Assembly: GCA_016787625.1 (NCBI GenBank)
Contig: JAEUUD010000003.1
Span: 1 to 49,965 of the forward strand
Reading direction: 5' to 3'
Source: Cyclobacteriaceae bacterium
GTDB taxonomy: Bacteria; Bacteroidota; Bacteroidia; Cytophagales; Cyclobacteriaceae
Length of the DNA: 49,965 nt
Below, piece by piece: positions 8,506 through 17,219 of this stretch. Under the pieces are notes generated by a model. That model did not search any database. It was not told the DNA's origin and worked only from the letters and a program-made list of their open reading frames with translations. The first letter of the stretch is position 1; every line of letters begins with the position of its first letter. The position numbers and the translations under genes were made by a program.

Positions 8506-9750
8506 TTATTCAAATTCCTTGCTCAACACAGCGACAACATTGTCGACAGTCTCTTCTTCGAGATCAGTTCGGCGCACAAGTTCTTCCTTGTTAAGAGCCA
8601 ACACACTCTTCGCCGTGTCAAGGCCTATTTGCTTGAGCTGATCGATGACCCAGCTTTCGATCTCGTCTGAGAATTCATCCAGATCAACATCTTCCTCTGT
8701 TGTTTGCTCACCGAGCTCACGGAACACATCGATCTCCATACCGACCAACCGACTGGCCAGTTTAATATTGAGCCCTCCCTTGCCGATCGCCAGGGAAACC
8801 TGGTCCGGCTTGAGATATACTGATACCCTGTTGTTCTCCTTGTCAATTTTCATGCTGACCAGTTTGGCGGGGCTCAGGGCGCGCTGGATAAACAATTCCA
8901 GGTTTTCTGTGAAGTTGATCACATCAATGTTTTCATTCTGAAGCTCACGAACAATGGCGTGAATGCGTGACCCTTTCATCCCTACGCAAGCGCCTACCGG
9001 ATCAATACGGTCGTCGTAAGACTCCACGGCTACCTTGGCGCGTTCACCGGGCTCCCGCACTGCCTTCTTGATGGTGATCAATCCATCGTAAACCTCGGGT
9101 ACTTCCTGTTCGAACAGGCGCTCAAGAAAAACAGGAGACGTGCGAGACAGAACGATCTTTGGATTGCCATTCACCATTTCAACTTTGTGAACGATGGCCC
9201 GCACGTTTTCGCCCTTCCGATAACGGTCTTTGGGAATCTGTTCACCGCGGGGAATGGAAATTTCATTGCCTTCAGCATCGATCAACAATACTTCGCGACT
9301 CAATACCTGGTAAACCTCGCCGGTGATGATCTCGCCGACAATGTCCTTGTATTTCTGAAATAGAATATCTTTTTCAAGATCCTTTACTTTCTGCATCAGC
9401 GTCTGCCGGGCAGTCGTCACAGCGCGGCGGCCAAAATCTTCAATCTCGATTGGCTCAGAAACCTCCTCGCCTACTTCGAAATCAGGTTCAATTTTCCGGG
9501 CTTCTGTCACACTGATTTTATCGTGATCCCAGATGTCTTCAGATTCGTCTTCGACAATCTCACGAATGCGATAGATCTCAAGATCGCCTTTGTCAGCGTT
9601 GATGATGATGTCGAAATTGTCATCGTACGTATATTTTTTCTTGATCATCGTACGGAAGACATCCTCCAGGATTCGAATCATGGTCGGACGATCAATGTTC
9701 TTCTGCTTGGCAAAGTCAGCGAACGATTCAATCAAATTGGATATATCCAT
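8506..9750 (-). CDS. nusA: Transcription termination/antitermination factor NusA
   Basis: RNA polymerase-associated factor affecting pausing, termination and antitermination. The order is an N-terminal RNAP-binding domain (about 1-130), S1 domain (about 135-200), and two KH domains (about 230-345, with DPVGACVGMKGSRIHAIVRE and LAIGKGGLNIKLASRLVG), then an acidic segment and a short C-terminal helical region. At 414 residues it lacks the long acidic-repeat extension of the E. coli protein, as is usual in Bacteroidota. It starts six bases after the rimP stop; infB begins about 50 bases after the nusA stop. Confidence 0.96.
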   Translation of the reverse strand: MDISNLIESFADFAKQKNIDRPTMIRILEDVFRTMIKKKYTYDDNFDIIINADKGDLEIYRIREIVEDESEDIWDHDKISVTEARKIEPDFEVGEEVSEPIEIEDFGRRAVTTARQTLMQKVKDLEKDILFQKYKDIVGEIITGEVYQVLSREVLLIDAEGNEISIPRGEQIPKDRYRKGENVRAIVHKVEMVNGNPKIVLSRTSPVFLERLFEQEVPEVYDGLITIKKAVREPGERAKVAVESYDDRIDPVGACVGMKGSRIHAIVRELQNENIDVINFTENLELFIQRALSPAKLVSMKIDKENNRVSVYLKPDQVSLAIGKGGLNIKLASRLVGMEIDVFRELGEQTTEEDVDLDEFSDEIESWVIDQLKQIGLDTAKSVLALNKEELVRRTDLEEETVDNVVAVLSKEFE

Positions 9751-9756
9751 AAACTG

Positions 9757-10221
9757 TTATTTAAAAGATACCATTACAAATGCTTTCTCGATGTCATTGA
9801 AGGGTATGACAATTTCTCTTTCGGAAACCTTCTTGCCTTCCTTAATTTCTTGCTTGAGTACTACGCCAGCAGCATCCGCACGATCCAGTTTACCGCTTAC
9901 AAGGCTCTTGTCTCGGCGCTGTACTTTCAGACCCCTTCCCACATTCTTCACATACTGTCTTTGAAGTTTCAGTGGATGATCAACGCCAGGTGTGGTCACT
10001 TCCAACACATACCGACTTGTTCCAAAATCCATTTCATCCAGCCTGGACGACAATGAGCGGCTAAGCTCCCCACAATCGTCAATGGTCACGCCGTTGTCAC
10101 CATCGATGACAACAGTAATTTTTGAAAGATTTTTGGCTGAGGCGATTACTTCGACCAGAAAATGGCCGGGTTTAAGGCTCTTAGCGACTAAATCTTCCAA
10201 TTTTGACCGTATTTCCATCAT
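9757..10221 (-). CDS. rimP: Ribosome maturation factor RimP
   Basis: Assists 30S subunit assembly. The 154-residue product has the family signatures KNLSKITVVIDGDNGVTIDD and RYVLEVTTPGVDHPL, then an Sm-like C-terminal domain. Two adjacent ATG codons (10221 and 10218) are possible; the first overlaps the stop of a 14-codon leader ORF as ATGA. First conventional gene of the rimP-nusA-infB operon, an order conserved across bacteria. Confidence 0.95.
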   Translation of the reverse strand: MMEIRSKLEDLVAKSLKPGHFLVEVIASAKNLSKITVVIDGDNGVTIDDCGELSRSLSSRLDEMDFGTSRYVLEVTTPGVDHPLKLQRQYVKNVGRGLKVQRRDKSLVSGKLDRADAAGVVLKQEIKEGKKVSEREIVIPFNDIEKAFVMVSFK

Positions 10222-10262
10222 TTTCGATAAACAAAGAGGGGACTTTTGGTCCCCTCTTTCAT
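10218..10262 (-). CDS. Putative leader peptide of the rimP-nusA-infB operon (14 aa)
   Basis: Downstream of the operon promoter the minus strand has ATG at 10262 followed by 13 sense codons, MKEGTKSPLFVYRK, and a TGA at 10220-10218 that overlaps the rimP ATG (ATGA). The codons for Lys-Glu-Gly-Thr-Lys-Ser-Pro-Leu-Phe contain both arms of the perfect hairpin at 10233-10259. Translation would therefore disrupt the hairpin and could couple to rimP initiation. No Shine-Dalgarno is evident. Whether the peptide is really made is untested; the frame, overlap and hairpin are seen directly. Confidence 0.45.
   Translation of the reverse strand: MKEGTKSPLFVYRK
10233..10259 (-). promoter_or_regulatory. 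Leader hairpin upstream of rimP (attenuator candidate)
   Basis: Perfect 11-bp inverted repeat: AAAGAGGGGAC, five-base loop, GTCCCCTCTTT. On the minus strand it is followed by GTTTAT, so it could act as a weak intrinsic terminator or as an RNA structure near the rimP start, 11 bases downstream. It sits between the promoter at 10312-10282 and rimP, and wholly inside the leader ORF. Confidence 0.65.
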
Positions 10263-10281
10263 TGTTCTAATAAGAAGTATG

Positions 10282-10312
10282 CAAATGTAGTTCTTTTTTA
10301 TCTTTCGGCCAA
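10282..10312 (-). promoter_or_regulatory. Promoter of rimP-nusA-infB operon
   Basis: The minus strand reads TTG, 20 bases, then TACATTTG, a full match to the Bacteroidota -33/-7 pattern. The -7 element ends 60 bases before rimP, leaving a leader that carries the 14-codon ORF and hairpin. Confidence 0.65.
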
Positions 10313-10342
10313 CAGTAGTAACAAGCTAACATTCTGATTTAC

Positions 10343-11338
10343 ATGCGTATCCAGTCCGGACCTATAGTAGTTATTCTTTTCCTGACGTTGGCTCTCAACG
10401 GTTGTGGCGACAAGAAGGCATCCAGTGAGACATCCATCAAGGAAGTCAAGGTTCCTGTGTTCAACGCGGATTCTGCTTATCGTTTGATTGAACGCCAAGT
10501 TGCCTTCGGACCCAGAATACCCAATTCACCATCACATCGGCAGACAGGTGATTTCATTGCAGCTACCCTAAAGAAATATGGTGCACGGGTGATCGAACAG
10601 ACGTTTGAGGCGAAGACCTTTGACGCACAAAAACTATCTCTAAGAAATATCATCGGGAGTTTTAATCCGGACAAGCAGAAGCGAATCATTCTGGCGGCAC
10701 ACTGGGATACCCGACCTTTCTCCGACAAGGATGCAGAATTTCCTGACAAACCATTCGATGGAGCCAACGATGGTGGAAGCGGCGTAGGTGTACTACTGGA
10801 AGTGGCTCGCCTGATGAGTCAGCAGTCACCAGAGGTAGGTGTTGATATGATCTTCTTTGATGGTGAGGATTGGGGTGAGCGCGACAAGGAAGATGGCACG
10901 GTTCCCAGGCCCGAAGGCCTGGACTCCTGGTGGTGCCTCGGCTCACAGTATTGGGCCAAGCATAAACATAAACCGGCGTATCGCGCCCACTATGGAATCC
11001 TGCTCGATATGGTAGGTGGAAAAGATGCAAGATTCTTTAGAGATGCTTCTTCAGTGGTTTACGCGGCACCCATTGTCGAGAAAGTTTGGAACACAGCAGC
11101 ACGTCTCGGATATGGACCTCAATTCATCAAGCACACAGAAGAGGCAATTGTCGACGATCACCTGTTCGTTAATGAGTTGGGAAACATTCAGATGATTGAT
11201 ATCACCCCGTTCGAGCCTGGTGTTGGTTACTTCGGTTCCTTTCATCACACGCAGCGAGACAACATGAATATCATCTCAAGGGAAACCCTGAATATGGTTG
11301 GGCGCGTTGTTGTTCAGGTGCTTTACGAAGAGGAATAG
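10343..11338 (+). CDS. M28-family lipoprotein, glutaminyl cyclase-like
   Basis: A 331-residue exported zinc enzyme of the M28 fold. The N-terminus has a lipoprotein signal with lipobox-like LNGC (Cys near residue 21). Expected metal ligands are visible: His in AAHWDTRPF, Asp in FDGANDGGSG, the Glu-Asp pair in FFDGEDWGE, Asp in LLDMVGG and His in VDDHLFVN. The GEDWG and LLDMVGGKDARF stretches resemble bacterial and animal-type glutaminyl-peptide cyclotransferases more than aminopeptidases, so either activity is possible. It is divergent from the rimP operon and ends with its stop directly against that of rfbA (TAGCTA). Confidence 0.85.
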   Translation: MRIQSGPIVVILFLTLALNGCGDKKASSETSIKEVKVPVFNADSAYRLIERQVAFGPRIPNSPSHRQTGDFIAATLKKYGARVIEQTFEAKTFDAQKLSLRNIIGSFNPDKQKRIILAAHWDTRPFSDKDAEFPDKPFDGANDGGSGVGVLLEVARLMSQQSPEVGVDMIFFDGEDWGERDKEDGTVPRPEGLDSWWCLGSQYWAKHKHKPAYRAHYGILLDMVGGKDARFFRDASSVVYAAPIVEKVWNTAARLGYGPQFIKHTEEAIVDDHLFVNELGNIQMIDITPFEPGVGYFGSFHHTQRDNMNIISRETLNMVGRVVVQVLYEEE

Positions 11339-12202
11339 CTATCCTTCTACCACTCTTTTCAGGTAAGTACCATAGCCACTTTTCTCCAATGGCCGGGCAA
11401 GTTCAAGCAGTTGCGGGGCGGTAATGTAGTTCAGTCGATAGGCTATCTCTTCAATGCACCCGATCTTCAGCCCTTGCCGCTGTTCAATCAGCTGAATGAA
11501 GTTGCTGGCTTGCATAAGAGAATCAAACGTACCGGTGTCCAGCCATGCAGTACCACGGCTCATTGTTCCCACGCGCAATTTTCCTTTTTTAAGGTAGGCG
11601 TTATTGATGTCGGTTATCTCCAGTTCACCCCGTGGGCTCGGTTTTAGAGACTTCGCAATCTGCACGACATCATTGTCATAGAAGTAAAGTCCCGGCACTG
11701 CGTAGTGAGACTTCGGCTTCGCGGGTTTCTCTTCAATGGAAATGACCTTGTTGCCCTGGCCAAACTCCACAACTCCATAACGCTCCGGATCCTGCACGTG
11801 ATAGGCGAATACCACACCACCGTCAGGATTGGTGTGCTGCTGAAGCAGCTCAATCAATCCTGATCCATAAAATATGTTGTCCCCCAGCACCAGCGCAACT
11901 TTGTCCTTCCCGATAAATGATTCTCCGATGATAAAAGCCTGAGCAAGTCCTTCTGGCTTCGGTTGTTCAGCGTAGGAGAACGAACATCCCAACTGTTTTC
12001 CGTCGCCAAGGAGTTTTTTGAAAAGCGGAAGGTCGTGAGGAGTGGAAATGATCAGGATTTCACGGATGCCGGACATCATCAGCACAGAGAGCGGATAATA
12101 GATCATGGGCTTGTCGTACAGCGGCATGAGTTGCTTGCTTAGCACAAGCGTGAGTGGATGAAGCCGGGTTCCTGATCCGCCAGCAAGGATGATTCCCTTC
12201 AT
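11339..12202 (-). CDS. rfbA: Glucose-1-phosphate thymidylyltransferase
   Basis: Makes dTDP-glucose from dTTP and glucose-1-phosphate, the first step towards dTDP-rhamnose and other deoxysugars. The 287-residue protein has the nucleotidyltransferase signature [16 protein letters not shown] at residues 3-18, the activated-sugar motif [17 protein letters not shown] and EEKPAKPKS, all typical of RfbA/RmlA. It is the last gene of a minus-strand nucleotide-sugar operon, 23 bases after rfbB. The rfbC and rfbD steps are not in this window. Confidence 0.96.
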   Translation of the reverse strand: MKGIILAGGSGTRLHPLTLVLSKQLMPLYDKPMIYYPLSVLMMSGIREILIISTPHDLPLFKKLLGDGKQLGCSFSYAEQPKPEGLAQAFIIGESFIGKDKVALVLGDNIFYGSGLIELLQQHTNPDGGVVFAYHVQDPERYGVVEFGQGNKVISIEEKPAKPKSHYAVPGLYFYDNDVVQIAKSLKPSPRGELEITDINNAYLKKGKLRVGTMSRGTAWLDTGTFDSLMQASNFIQLIEQRQGLKIGCIEEIAYRLNYITAPQLLELARPLEKSGYGTYLKRVVEG

Positions 12203-12225
12203 GTTGTCTTATTCAAACGTTGTTA

Positions 12226-13281
12226 TTACCGGTTGCTGTACATCCTGTCATAATATTGGCGATAAGCGCCTGAAGTTACGTGCTCAAGCCATTCCTTATT
12301 ATCAAAATACCAATTGACAGTCTTCTTAAGGCCCGTAGGGAAATCTACCGAGGGACTCCATCCAAGTTCACGTTTTAGCTTGGATGAATCAATGGCGTAC
12401 CGAAGGTCATGTCCAGGGCGATCTTTCACAAAAGTGATCAGTTGCTCGGCCGTGCCCGGTGTCCTCTTCATTTTTTGATCCATGACCTGACAGAGCAAGT
12501 GTACGAGGTCAATGTTCTTCCATTCATTGTTGCCACCGATGTTATAGACTTCTCCAGGCCGGCCGGAATGAAATATCGTATCGATGGCTGAGGCGTGATC
12601 TTCAACGTATAACCAATCCCGAACATTTTCTCCTTTTCCGTAAACAGGTAGTGGCTTGCCCTGAATGATGTTGTGAATCATCAGTGGGATAAGCTTTTCT
12701 GGAAAGTGATTGGGGCCATAGTTGTTTGAGCAACGCGAGATGATGGCTGGGAATCCGTAACTGTGGCTGAAAGCACTGACAAAGTGGTCACTGCCCGCTT
12801 TGGATGCTGAGTATGGAGATCGTGGATCCATTGGAGACTCTTCTGTAAAAAGCCCCGTTGCGCCTAACGATCCATACACTTCGTCTGTTGAGATGTGATA
12901 AAAGAGTTTCCCATCCAGCGCTGACTTCCAGACTTCACGAGCACTGTGAAGAAGGGTGAGGGTGCCGACAACATTGGTTACGGCAAAATCAGCAGGCGTT
13001 TCGAGGGAGCGGTCTACATGAGATTCGGCGGCCAGGTGAATAATACTGTCGATCCCTTCATTCACCATAACCGACTTGACGAATGCGCCATCGAGAACAT
13101 CTCCCTTGACGAATGAATAATTAGGCGAGCCCTCAACTTCAGAAAGATTTTCCAGGTTGCCTGCATAAGTCAATTTGTCAAGGTTGACGATCTTATAGGC
13201 AGGATAATTTTTGACAAACCGTCGCACAACATGTGAACCGATAAATCCTGCGCCGCCGGTAATCAGGATTCTTCGTTTCAT
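12226..13281 (-). CDS. rfbB: dTDP-glucose 4,6-dehydratase
   Basis: Converts dTDP-glucose to dTDP-4-keto-6-deoxyglucose. SDR fold with NAD-binding [16 protein letters not shown] at residues 6-21, [16 protein letters not shown], the [10 protein letters not shown] catalytic YxxxK and [17 protein letters not shown], all specific to RfbB/RmlB. Length 351 is normal. Its ATG overlaps the stop of the preceding SDR gene by four bases (ATGA), so the two are translationally linked. Confidence 0.96.
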   Translation of the reverse strand: MKRRILITGGAGFIGSHVVRRFVKNYPAYKIVNLDKLTYAGNLENLSEVEGSPNYSFVKGDVLDGAFVKSVMVNEGIDSIIHLAAESHVDRSLETPADFAVTNVVGTLTLLHSAREVWKSALDGKLFYHISTDEVYGSLGATGLFTEESPMDPRSPYSASKAGSDHFVSAFSHSYGFPAIISRCSNNYGPNHFPEKLIPLMIHNIIQGKPLPVYGKGENVRDWLYVEDHASAIDTIFHSGRPGEVYNIGGNNEWKNIDLVHLLCQVMDQKMKRTPGTAEQLITFVKDRPGHDLRYAIDSSKLKRELGWSPSVDFPTGLKKTVNWYFDNKEWLEHVTSGAYRQYYDRMYSNR

Positions 13282-14267
13282 CGTGAATAGTTGTCAAAAT
13301 TCTTATGGTCTCTCTGGTAAAGTTCTTCATGACTCAAGGTCTTGAAGTATTCGTAGGTGATTTTCAAACCATCACGACGGGAAACCTTGGGCTCCCATTG
13401 CAGAAGCTTCTTTGCCTTGGTGATATCCGGTTGACGTTGCATTGGATCATCCTTGGGCAATGGTTCAAAAATTATTTTTTGGCTAGTCCCCGTAAGCCGG
13501 ATGATCTCCTTGGCAAAGTCCAGGATGGTGATCTCATCCGGGTTGCCGATGTTAACCGGCATAGCATAGTTCGACATAAGGAGACGAAAGATCCCTTCGA
13601 TCAGATCGTCCACATAACAGAATGACCTGGTTTGTTTGCCCTCGCCAAATACCGTCAAGTCCTCACCACGAAGGGCCTGGCCAATAAAAGCCGGAAGAAC
13701 GCGTCCATCATTGAGTCGCATACGCGGACCATAGGTGTTGAAGATCCTTACAATTCTTGTATCCACACCATGATAGGTATGGTAAGCCATCGTGATCGCT
13801 TCTTGAAAGCGCTTGGCTTCGTCATAAACTCCGCGAGGACCAACAGGGTTCACATTCCCATAGTACTCCTCAGTTTGGGGATGAACAGTTGGGTCTCCGT
13901 AGACTTCCGATGTTGAGGCTACAAGAATGCGTGATCCTTTGGCCCGCGCCAGGCCCAGGAGGTTGTGCGTACCCAATGAGCCCACCTTGAGGGTTTGGAT
14001 GGGGATTTTCAGATAATCGATGGGGCTTGCCGGTGAAGCAAAGTGAAGGATATACTCAAGATTCCCAGCAACATGAACGAATTTCGATACATCGTGATGA
14101 TGAAATTCAAAATCCTGAAGAGGAAACAGGTGTTGAATATTCTTCATTTCCCCGGTGATGAGGTTATCCATGGCAACGACATGAAATCCTTCGCGGATAA
14201 ACCGGTCACATAAATGAGAACCGAGAAAGCCGGCAGCGCCGGTAATCAATACGCGCGGCTTAGCCAT
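13278..14267 (-). CDS. UDP-glucuronate decarboxylase-like SDR (UDP-xylose synthase type)
   Basis: Likely converts UDP-glucuronate, the product of the adjacent ugd, to UDP-xylose. From ATG at 14267 the protein is 329 residues and starts [20 protein letters not shown]. An upstream in-frame start at 14330 would lie deep inside ugd and is rejected. Motifs: [42 protein letters not shown] (catalytic YxxxK) and IFNTYGPRM, all characteristic of UXS-type enzymes. The start overlaps the ugd stop by eight bases (ATGGCTAA), supporting pathway coupling. The exact substrate is inferred from family and context. Confidence 0.88.
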   Translation of the reverse strand: MAKPRVLITGAAGFLGSHLCDRFIREGFHVVAMDNLITGEMKNIQHLFPLQDFEFHHHDVSKFVHVAGNLEYILHFASPASPIDYLKIPIQTLKVGSLGTHNLLGLARAKGSRILVASTSEVYGDPTVHPQTEEYYGNVNPVGPRGVYDEAKRFQEAITMAYHTYHGVDTRIVRIFNTYGPRMRLNDGRVLPAFIGQALRGEDLTVFGEGKQTRSFCYVDDLIEGIFRLLMSNYAMPVNIGNPDEITILDFAKEIIRLTGTSQKIIFEPLPKDDPMQRQPDITKAKKLLQWEPKVSRRDGLKITYEYFKTLSHEELYQRDHKNFDNYSR

Positions 14268-15570
14268 GAATGGGTTTTCTGCCGATGCTGATATACTTAA
14301 AGCCGAGTCCCTCCATATCCCGGAGGTCATAAAGATTCCTGCCGTCGAAAATTACTTTGTTCTTCATGATGGAAGCTAATTTACCAAAATCCGGTGTGCG
14401 GAATTCGGCCCATTCTGTAGCAATAAAGATGGCATCAGCACCTTGCGCAGCGTCATAAGGATTTTCATGGTAGGTAATTTTCTCTCCCATGACAGCCTTT
14501 GTGTTATCCATAGCTTCAGGGTCATGGGCACGAATGCTACAACCCTCTTCGAGAAGGACTTCTATGTTGTACAGCGCTGGCGCTTCACGTATGTCGTCCG
14601 TTTGAGGCTTGAACGAAAGGCCCCAGAAGGCGATGGTCTTACCACTCAAGTTACCGAAGTGATTTCGGATGGCTGGGATCAAAGTCGTTTTCTGCGCATC
14701 GTTGACAGTCATAACCGACTTCAGGATCTTGAAATCATAACCAATGTCTTCCGAGGTTTTAGCCAATGCCTGAACATCCTTGGGGAAACAACTTCCTCCA
14801 TATCCTATGCCTGGAAAAAGAAACCGTTTCCCGATCCGATTATCTGTTCCTAATCCCCTTCTCACGGCATCCACATCTGCACCAACCCGTTCACATAGGT
14901 TGGCGATTTCATTCATGAACGTAATCTTGGTTGCCAGAAAAGCATTGGCCGCGTATTTGGTAAGCTCGGCAGAGCGCTCATCCATGAAGATGACAGGATT
15001 CCCCTGTCGCACGAATGGTGCATACAAAGTTTCCATCAGTCGGCGGGCTCGTGGCGAGGATGTTCCAATAACGACCCGGTCGGGTTTCATGAAGTCTTCA
15101 ACGGCAGCTCCTTCACGGAGGAATTCCGGGTTGGAAACAACGTCAAAGTCAACCTTTGATGTTTGTCTGATTTTTTCTGCAACTTTTTCTGATGTACCAA
15201 CAGGAACTGTGCTCTTGTCAACGATGACGGCATACTGTTGCAGCAAGGTTCCAAGTTCGGCTGCCACTCCAAGAACATATTTGAGATCGGCTGCTCCGTC
15301 AGCGCCTGGAGGAGTAGGCAAGGCCAGAAAAATGACCTGTGCATTCATGATCCCATCCTTCAGGGACGTAGTAAATGAAAGACGTTCCTGCTTGACATTT
15401 CGCTCAAACAAATCGTCCAGGCCTGGCTCGTAAATCGTCATTTTTCCAGACCGCAGGCTAGCCACCTTTTGCACGTCATTATCCACGCAAATGACCGTGT
15501 TGCCCGTTTCGGCAAAGCAAGTGCCCGTGACTAGTCCAACGTATCCTGTGCCTACTACGGTGATTTTCAT
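14260..15570 (-). CDS. ugd: UDP-glucose 6-dehydrogenase
   Basis: Oxidises UDP-glucose to UDP-glucuronate with NAD. The 436-residue protein has the N-terminal NAD-binding motif [47 protein letters not shown], the catalytic Cys in [14 protein letters not shown] (about residue 259) and the C-terminal [17 protein letters not shown]. First gene of ugd-UXS-rfbB-rfbA, which supplies activated sugars probably for exopolysaccharide or surface glycans; no glycosyltransferase is in view. Confidence 0.96.
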   Translation of the reverse strand: MKITVVGTGYVGLVTGTCFAETGNTVICVDNDVQKVASLRSGKMTIYEPGLDDLFERNVKQERLSFTTSLKDGIMNAQVIFLALPTPPGADGAADLKYVLGVAAELGTLLQQYAVIVDKSTVPVGTSEKVAEKIRQTSKVDFDVVSNPEFLREGAAVEDFMKPDRVVIGTSSPRARRLMETLYAPFVRQGNPVIFMDERSAELTKYAANAFLATKITFMNEIANLCERVGADVDAVRRGLGTDNRIGKRFLFPGIGYGGSCFPKDVQALAKTSEDIGYDFKILKSVMTVNDAQKTTLIPAIRNHFGNLSGKTIAFWGLSFKPQTDDIREAPALYNIEVLLEEGCSIRAHDPEAMDNTKAVMGEKITYHENPYDAAQGADAIFIATEWAEFRTPDFGKLASIMKNKVIFDGRNLYDLRDMEGLGFKYISIGRKPIHG

Positions 15571-15589
15571 GTAAAACGATTAGGGAGGC

Positions 15590-15624
15590 CAAAAATACGC
15601 TTTGCCTCCAAGAAATACTCCAAA
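15590..15624 (-). promoter_or_regulatory. Promoter of the ugd-UXS-rfbB-rfbA operon
   Basis: The minus strand has TTTG, 23 bases, then TATTTTTG, matching TAnnTTTG. The -7 element ends 19 bases before the ugd ATG. It lies back to back with the acyl-CoA dehydrogenase promoter. Confidence 0.55.
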
Positions 15625-15652
15625 TTCCGTTAAATAACGAGCCTAACAGTTG

Positions 15653-15684
15653 TTTGGTTAATGAGTCAACATGGTGTACTTTTG
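15653..15684 (+). promoter_or_regulatory. Promoter of the acyl-CoA dehydrogenase gene
   Basis: TTTG at 15653-15656, 20 bases, then TACTTTTG at 15677-15684: a full match. It ends 23 bases before the ATG at 15708 and rules out the in-frame TTG at 15654 as start. Confidence 0.65.
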
Positions 15685-15707
15685 AAATCCTTTATAACGA
15701 CAGACAC

Positions 15708-16877
15708 ATGAATATGACGCAAGTAGCCCCTCCGACACTAGGATTCGATTTGTCGGAAGGCCAGCAAATGATGGCTCAAATGGTCAAGGATTTTGGTGAA
15801 AAATACATCCGGCCGAACATCATGAAGTGGGATGAATCACAAGAGTTTCCTGTAGACCTTTTTCATGAGATGGGGAAGCTTGGGCTCATGGGCGTCCTCG
15901 TTCCTACTGAATATGGTGGAGCAGGATTGAGCTACAAGGAGTATGTAACGGTCGTTTCGGAAGTATCCAGAATTGATGGTTCAATCGGGCTATCCGTTGC
16001 GGCGCACAATTCACTTTGCACCAATCACATTCTGCAGTTTGGATCAGAGGAGCAAAAGCAGAAGTACCTCCCTAAACTTGCCAGCGGAGAATGGATTGGA
16101 GCCTGGGGTCTTACCGAACCGAATACGGGTTCCGACGCAGGCAACATGCGTACCGTTGCGAAGCGGGATGGAGATTACTATGTACTGAATGGCGCCAAGA
16201 ACTTCATTACACACGGGAAGAGCGGCAATGTTGCCGTGGTTATAGCCAGAACCGGTGAAATAGGAGATTCACATGGAATGACCTCTTTTATCATTGAAAA
16301 GGGGACAAAGGGGTTCACGTCAGGCAAGAAAGAGAACAAGCTTGGGATGAGGGCATCTGAAACGGCGGAACTTATTTTCACGGACTGTCGTGTTCATGTG
16401 AGCCAGCGGGTGGGAAAAGAAGGCGATGGCTTTATTCAATCACTCAAGGTTCTTGATGGCGGAAGGATTTCAATTGCAGCCCTCAGCGTTGGAATAGCAC
16501 AGGGCGCTTTCGATGCTGCGCTACAGTATTCGAAGGAGAGACATCAGTTCAACAAACCCATTTCAACCTTTCAGGGAATATCGTTCAAGCTTGCTGACAT
16601 GGCTACCAAAGTGGAGGCCGCACGCCTGCTCACTTTCAGGGCTGCAGAGTTGAAGGACCTTGGCAAGAGTGTTAACAAGGAATCAGCGATGGCCAAGCTT
16701 TATGCTTCCGAAGTGGCGGTTCATGTCGCCGATGAGGGGGTCCAGATTTTTGGTGGTTATGGTTATATCAAGGATTTCCCGGCAGAGAAGTTCTACAGGG
16801 ATGCCAAGCTGTGCACGATCGGCGAGGGGACATCGGAAATTCAGAAATTGGTCATTTCCAGGTCGATTTTGAAGTAA
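15708..16877 (+). CDS. Acyl-CoA dehydrogenase
   Basis: FAD enzyme introducing the trans-2 double bond in acyl-CoA beta-oxidation. From the ATG at 15708 (389 residues; a second ATG two codons on is possible) it has the N-terminal helical domain, the FAD-binding [11 protein letters not shown] signature, and the C-terminal block [18 protein letters not shown] followed by GEGTSEIQ, where the Glu is the usual catalytic base of short/medium-chain enzymes. The promoter inside the upstream frame fixes the start. Substrate chain length cannot be told. No other beta-oxidation gene is adjacent; rpsU follows behind its own promoter. Confidence 0.93.
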   Translation: MNMTQVAPPTLGFDLSEGQQMMAQMVKDFGEKYIRPNIMKWDESQEFPVDLFHEMGKLGLMGVLVPTEYGGAGLSYKEYVTVVSEVSRIDGSIGLSVAAHNSLCTNHILQFGSEEQKQKYLPKLASGEWIGAWGLTEPNTGSDAGNMRTVAKRDGDYYVLNGAKNFITHGKSGNVAVVIARTGEIGDSHGMTSFIIEKGTKGFTSGKKENKLGMRASETAELIFTDCRVHVSQRVGKEGDGFIQSLKVLDGGRISIAALSVGIAQGAFDAALQYSKERHQFNKPISTFQGISFKLADMATKVEAARLLTFRAAELKDLGKSVNKESAMAKLYASEVAVHVADEGVQIFGGYGYIKDFPAEKFYRDAKLCTIGEGTSEIQKLVISRSILK

Positions 16878-16879
16878 TC

Positions 16880-16911
16880 TTGCATAATAGAGCGGGTTTC
16901 AGCTATATTTG
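16880..16911 (+). promoter_or_regulatory. Promoter of rpsU
   Basis: TTG at 16880-16882 (overlapping the stop region of the upstream gene), 21 bases, then TATATTTG at 16904-16911: a full match. It ends 20 bases before the rpsU ATG, so the 5' leader should be only about 15 bases. Confidence 0.65.
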
Positions 16912-16931
16912 CGGCCCTAACAAGAAAAGGC

Positions 16932-17126
16932 ATGCTGATCATCAACATCAAGGAAAACGAGTCAATTGACAAGGCGCTGAAGCGGTTCAAGAAGAAGTTT
17001 GAGAAAACGGGCGTTCTGCGCGAACTCCGTGCCCGCACATCATTCGAAAAGCCATCAGTAAAACGGCGTGGCCAGGTGCTGCGTGCAGTCTATCGCCAGC
17101 AACAGTTCGTTAAGGAAAACTACTAG
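16932..17126 (+). CDS. rpsU: 30S ribosomal protein S21 (bS21)
   Basis: A 64-residue basic protein with the bS21 pattern: MLIINIKENESIDKALKRFK, then KKFEKTGVLRELR and a KRR-rich tail. In Bacteroidota bS21 helps cover the anti-Shine-Dalgarno end of 16S rRNA (published structures, recalled). The predicted leader holds AAGAAAAGGC before ATG, which is purine-rich but has no GGAGG core at usable spacing. It has its own promoter and terminator and is probably transcribed alone. Confidence 0.95.
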   Translation: MLIINIKENESIDKALKRFKKKFEKTGVLRELRARTSFEKPSVKRRGQVLRAVYRQQQFVKENY

Positions 17127-17150
17127 TCGAATTTCAGGAATTAGGAATAT

Positions 17151-17188
17151 ATCCCTCCGGGCACTTTTCCCGGGGGGATTTTTTTTTT
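17151..17188 (+). terminator. Intrinsic terminator after rpsU
   Basis: ATCCCTCCGGG and CCCGGGGGGAT pair over 11 bases with one G-T wobble and a short loop, then a run of Ts. It separates rpsU from the recombinase gene, which starts about 30 bases later. Confidence 0.9.
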
Positions 17189-17219
17189 ACATTTCTAGTG
17201 GCGCCTGGTCAGTGGAAGT

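Noticed and set aside
10299-10306. TATCTTTC as promoter of the M28 lipoprotein gene
   Set aside because: The last base deviates from TAnnTTTG, no TTG lies upstream at the right distance, and the site overlaps the rimP promoter; left unassigned.
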